Shown: piece by piece, positions 59,345 to 64,000 of the stretch | Position numbering within the stretch: position 1 is the stretch's first letter | Layout of the letters: each line of letters begins with the position of its first letter | Assembly (NCBI GenBank): GCA_032717465.1 | Contig: CM064653.1 | Span: 35,145,103 to 35,209,102 of the forward strand | Origin: Coenobita brevimanus | Taxonomy: Eukaryota; Arthropoda; Malacostraca; Decapoda; Coenobitidae | Length of the DNA: 64,000 nucleotides | Direction of reading: 5' to 3' | Notes under the pieces: generated by a model | Told to the model about the DNA's origin: nothing | Databases searched by the model: none | The model's input: the letters and a program-made list of their open reading frames with translations, nothing else | Position numbers and translations under genes: made by a program

Positions 59345-61260
59345 CTGACCATTCAGCCTTCCTTCGCACTCTGTGACATGGTGGTGGGATGAGAGTGTAG
59401 AAACCACAGTTGAGGAAAAAAGACTTCTGGGAGGGGAAAAAAAGGATGGTAACAGAGAGAAATACTTGGCTGCCAAGTGTAGAGCTAGCAAGGAGGTATA
59501 CTGTAAAGGGCAAAACCTGAGTCTCAGAGACTTGCACTGTATAACCTAAATTGTGAAGAAAGGAAGAGTATGGTATTTAAGGTGGCAAATCAGATGAAGA
59601 CAGAAAATAGAGATATCATAGGAGAGCAGTGTGTGAAGAATGATGAGGGAAAGGCAGTGGTGGACAGTGAGGATATTAAAGGCACCTGGAGATGGCATTA
59701 CTGTATAAGTGGTGGCTGATTGAGGAGTTTGACTGGAACAGGGATGGTTTGGAGTCAACAGATTCAGCATTTGGCTCATGGCCTTTGATTGATTCTCTTG
59801 ATGTGAGCAGGGCAATAGGCAGGATGCAGCTGGGGGAAGGGGGGGGGGTGTCTGGGTTGACTGCTGAAATGTTGAAGGCCTCAGAAGATATAGTAGTGGG
59901 TTAGTTACAGATTTGATAATTTTGATTATATATGAGTGTGTTCTCCTAGATGACTGGCCGAAGAGTGATTGTAACTGTGTATAAGGGGGAGGGCAGTGCC
60001 CTGGTAAGAGAAAATTATAGAGGCATAAGACATTTGGAACTGATAATGATGGTATTGGAGAAAGTCCTGGAAGATTTGATAAGGGAAAAAGTGAATAGTG
60101 ATGAGATACATTTTAGGTGAATGCTCTGTCATATAGCTTCAGGAAAAATATATGGAAAAGAAAAGGGAGCAGTACATTGTTTTTGTTCATTTGGAGAAGG
60201 CCTTTGACATAGTCCTTAGGGAGGTGGTGAAGAGGGCATTGAGAAAACTTGGAGTCAAGTCATGACTGATTCGAGTAGTCATGGCTGCGTATGTGGGTGC
60301 TTGCATCCAGGTGAGAGTGAATGGAGATATGGATGGTGAATTTTCCACGAATGTTGACATGCATCAGGGGTCAGTCTTGAGCACCTAATTGTTTGTCATG
60401 GTTCTTGAAGTTCTCTCAAATTGCTTAAGAAATGAACTTCCGTGGGAGATGTTGTATGCTGGTGACTTGGTGTTGATTGCAAAGAATGAATTTGAGGCAG
60501 AGGAAAGATGTAAGAAGTGAGGAGACAGTTTGTGGCATAGGGGTTTGAAAGTAAATGCAGATATAACAAAAATGGTGAAATCTAAGGGCTGGTGGTAATA
60601 ATGTTAAAGCAGAGGGAATGTGACCATGTAAAGTTTGCCACAAGGATGTGGGACGGTATTCCATCGTGTGCAGTGTTTGTGATAAGTGGGTGCATAAGAG
60701 ATATAATAGTATTAGAGGATGGCTCCCAAATAATGCCGATTTCATATGTGCAGTTTGTTGGAGAGAGCATGTAGAGATTATCAGGCATGAAAGGATTGAT
60801 CTTGCGGGAGAGTTTCTTGAGTGTGTGGAGGAATTTTGGTATTTGGGGAACATGTTATATGCTAGAGGTGGGGCTGGAGCTAGCACTGTGGCTTGGGTAT
60901 GGAGTGGTTTTTGGAAGTTCTGGGAGCTGTTGCCTCTCTTGACACAGGGCTCTCCCTCTGTGCTATGTGGTCTTTAATGTTGCATATTGTAGGAGTGTAA
61001 TGGTGTCTGGTGGTGAGACCTGGTCAGTAAAGGAAGGGGATATTTGTAGGCTCAAGTATATAGAAATGACAAGGATTAGATGGATGTGTAGTGCATCCTT
61101 GAATGCAAAGCCTGAGGGGGCTAGGATTGTGATTGAAGAATTGAGTGGAAGGATGAGACATGAATGTATTGGTTTTGTGATGAGGAGGGGTAGATTGAGG
61201 TGGTCTGGGAATGTTGAGAGGATGGAGGATGACAGTTGGATTCGGAAGTTGATAAGTGTG
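59345..61260 (+). mobile_element. RTE-2 LINE, 5'-truncated, heavily mutated
   Basis: Order on +: linker (KYLAAKCRASKEVY), RT blocks in several frames (GVSGLTAEMLKASED near 59850, KGEGSALVRENYRGI, LEKAFDIV, HQGSVLS with a stop, YAGDLVLIA), zinc-finger-like module (CSVCDKWVHKRYNSIRG, FICAVCWRE) and C-terminus (FWYLGNMLYARGG, SGGETWSV, MRHECIGFVM). The RT YADD is degraded to YAGD. Confidence 0.75.
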
Positions 61261-61269
61261 AACACCAAT

Positions 61270-63050
61270 GTTCCTTTATTAACTTTGGCACTCCTCTCCT
61301 TTCACTGATCTACCTGGTGAACAAGCCTACATCTTTTCTGTCCTTAATGACCTAGTGCAGCTTGTGCAGCACCCAACCTGTATCCCTGACCATCTTGGAG
61401 AGAGTTCCAACATACTTGACCTCTTCCTTACAACTAATCCTTGTGCTGCTTACACTGTTAGTCTTTCTTCTCCGTTGGGTTCCTCAGATCACAACCTTAT
61501 TTCCTCAACATGTCCTATTGCTCCAGTATGGTCTGTTGACCCTCCAAAGAAACATCAGTTGTGGCACTTTGGAGCTGCTGATTGGGAGGCCCTCAGGCAG
61601 TACTTCTTTGATTTTTCCCTGGAATGATTATTGCTTCCTTGGCCGGGTGCCCTCTGTGTGTGCCATGCACATTACGGAGGTTATTCTCTCGGGCATGGAA
61701 GCTTACATTCCTTTCTCATATCCTGTGACTAATGCAAAACAGCCTTGGTTTAATCACACTTGTTCTAATGCTGTCCACAATAAGGAGAAGGCCTATAAAT
61801 GGTACCAGAGCCAACCCACCCCTGAATCACATCTTTCTTATGTTTCTGCCTGCCGTCATGCTAAGTCTGTTCTTTGTTCTGCTAAAAGTAACTTTATCCC
61901 TACTAAATGCTCACAACTTTCTAACTGAAATTCTTCCTGCTTCTTCTGCAACCTTGCCAAAGACCTTTCCAACAACTTTACAGCATCATCCTTCTCTCCC
62001 CTTTTTTACTGTGATGGCTCTGTAGCTATTTCTTCTACTGATAAAGCAGATCTCTTCGCTCAGACATTCTTCTCCATTTCCACCTTAGACGATTCCGGTC
62101 CTGTTCCTCCCTCACTTCCCCCTTCTGATTTCCTCAAGGCTGACATTAAAATTTCTTCAGCTGATGTATTTTCTGCCATCACTGGCCTCAATACTGACAA
62201 GGCATATGGGCCTGATGTGGTCCCTCCTGTTATCCTCAAGAACTATGCTTCTGTGCTTACACCCTGCCTAGGTAAACTCTTTCGCCTTTGTCTATCAACT
62301 TGTACCTTTCCTTCTTGCTGGAAGTTTGCTGTCATTCATCCAGTCCCAAAGAAGGGTGACCATTCCTAACCATCTAACTTTCTCCCAATTGCTTTAACAT
62401 CCAGTGTCTCAAAAGTTTTTGAGTCTATTCTTAACAAAAATTTTAAAGCATCTTTCCTATCACAACTTTCTTTCTGATAATCAGTATAGGTTCCGTCAGG
62501 GATGCTCCATTGGCAGTCTTCTCACCTACCTTTCAGACTCCTGGTCATCCTCTTTTTGGGACTTTGGTGAAAGCTTTGCCATTGTCCTTGACATTTCAAA
62601 GGCTTTCAGTCGAGTCTGGCATAAATCTTTCATTTCAAAACTGCCCTCTTCGGTTTCTATCCTTCTGTCTGTGCCCTCATCTATAGCTTCCTTTCTTGTT
62701 GTTCAATAGCTGCTGTTGTAGACGGCCACCATTCTTCTCCTAGATCTGTCAATAGTGGTGCTCCTCAGGGCTCTGTCCTTTCACCAGCACTCTTCCTTTT
62801 ATTTATCAATGATCTAAGCTCTGCATCTAATCCGATCCACTCATACGCTGATGATTCCACCCTTCACCTTTCCATTTGGTTGCTGCAAAGTCCATTTCAG
62901 CAGTTACTTCAGCAAACAAGGGATGAACCTATGGCACACCTAATGTCTGACTTGGCGTGTATCTCTAACTGGGGTACAAGTACTCTTGTTGTTAATGCAT
63001 CAAAGACTCAGTTCTTACACCTATCAACCCAACAAAATCTTCCATAGGAG
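61270..63050 (+). mobile_element. Jockey-like LINE, degenerate
   Basis: The endonuclease end ([26 protein letters not shown]) is followed by RT pieces: GPDVVPPVILKNYASVL at about 62212, DNQYRFRQGCSIGSLL, LDISKAFSRVWHKSFISKLPS, then a GVPQGS-like block and SYADDSTLHLS near 62845. Many stops and frameshifts. The 5' half of the endonuclease is missing. Confidence 0.7.
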
Positions 63051-63059
63051 TACTCACTA

Positions 63060-64000
63060 ATCTATCTACCTCTGTATTGCCAGACACCTTAATCCCGTAC
63101 AGGGTGTCCACAAACAAATCGTCTCCACGATGCCCTGTCCCCTGCCATTTCACTGCCCCCCTCCCAACTCACACCCCCCTCTCTCATATAGCTCTCCACC
63201 CTATCCCTCCATCTCATCCTCAGCCTCCCCCTCCCTCTCCCCCCTCCACCTCACTCACATACACTCTCCTCTTCAGTCTCTCACCCTCCATCCTCTCCAC
63301 ATGGCCAAACCACCTCAGTGTGTTCCTCCTAACGCTTCCTATCACATCCACATCCACACCACAACGTTCTTTTATATCCTCATTTGTCAGCCTGTGACTC
63401 CACAGGCTCCTTTTAAATAATTCATTTCCACAGCTCTCACTCTTGACTTGTGTCCATCCAACAACGTCCAAACTTCACTTCCATACGTTAGAGTTGGTAT
63501 CACAATACTGTCATGTAGTAACTTTTTCATGCTCACTTCCCTGTTTCTTATCACTGCTTTCAAGGAACCAGCAACCTTTCTTCCTTGTTGTACTCATTCA
63601 AGCACTTCACCCTCCAAACTTCCATCCTTACTCATCACACTCCCCAAGTACTTAAACGTACTCTCATTTTCCAGTCCTCACCATCCAACCTCACTGTACA
63701 TTCACTGACTTCACCTCTCTCAAAGACCATCACTTTACTCTTCCCTACATTCACCTTTAGACTCCGTTTCTTACACACTCTCCCAAACTCATCCACCAAG
63801 CCTTGCAGCTCCCCTTCGTCTTCACTCAACAACACAGTATCATCTGCAAACAACAGCACAGGAAGTTTCCAAACACTACCCTCTCTCGCCAGGGCCACTC
63901 CAACATCCACTACCCTACCTCGTATGCCATTTATTACCCCATCCATGTACAGATCGAACAACCTTGGAGACATGACATATCCCTGTTTCAACCCAACCAT
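63060..64000 (-). mobile_element. RTE-1 LINE, 3' half, runs off the right edge
   Basis: The tail on + reads taatctatctacctctg, then the C-terminus and RT back on the - strand (64000-63635: VGLKQGYVMSPRLFDLYMD, LLFADDTVLLSEDEGELQ; 63471-63220: RNTLRWFGHVERM). One deletion removes part of the 'WRD' region. Its RT front and endonuclease lie beyond the window. Confidence 0.85.

Overview
The window looks like intron-rich, repeat-rich arthropod DNA, most likely from a decapod crustacean. The grounds are spliced exons with GT-AG borders, abundant (TA)n, (CA)n and (CT)n arrays, CCTAA runs matching the arthropod telomere unit, and a dense mix of RTE, CR1/L2-like, Jockey-superfamily, Gypsy, mariner, Tc1-like, piggyBac-like and pogo-like elements. 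The species call is inference.

One ordinary host gene runs through the window on the + strand. Four exons (1455-1615, 1904-2028, 50638-50723, 57255-57367) join in phase and encode the core of a class I SAM-dependent methyltransferase. The glycine-rich SAM loop, the acidic loop and the post-core strands are all present in order. Its first and last exons lie outside the window. The second visible intron is about 48.6 kb and consists almost wholly of nested mobile elements.

Layout: 1-3800, RTE-type LINE fragments, two methyltransferase exons and a SINE-like repeat split by a TTAA element. 3992-10480, a CR1/L2-like LINE interrupted by a pogo-like element and by a truncated LINE. 10490-13300, an acidic ORF and a possible TTAA element. 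13300-15870, a second RTE-like LINE on the - strand. 15945-17888, a pogo-like element. 18006-19333, a complete-looking mariner. 19387-29475, a Gypsy element with integrase upstream of reverse transcriptase, itself hit by a pogo-like element (with another inside it) and a MITE. 29642-31724, a pogo-like MITE and a reverse solo LTR. 31757-33070, an RTE copy. 33349-35685, an inverted repeat with a TTAA element in its loop. 36225-46636, an RTE copy split by the same TTAA element, which carries two Tc1-type insertions. 47251-50395, a SINE-like repeat and an I/Nimb-like LINE. 50638-64000, two more methyltransferase exons among RTE, Jockey-like, SINE and TIR elements.

Many insertions are proven inside the window because an empty version of the site, or an interrupted reading frame, is also visible. 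This gives target duplications (TTAA or TA) and a relative order of insertion. The Gypsy LTRs differ by roughly eleven substitutions and two one-base indels over about 793 bp, counted by eye, so the elements nested inside it are recent. No CRISPR array, operon, rRNA or convincing functional tRNA gene was seen.
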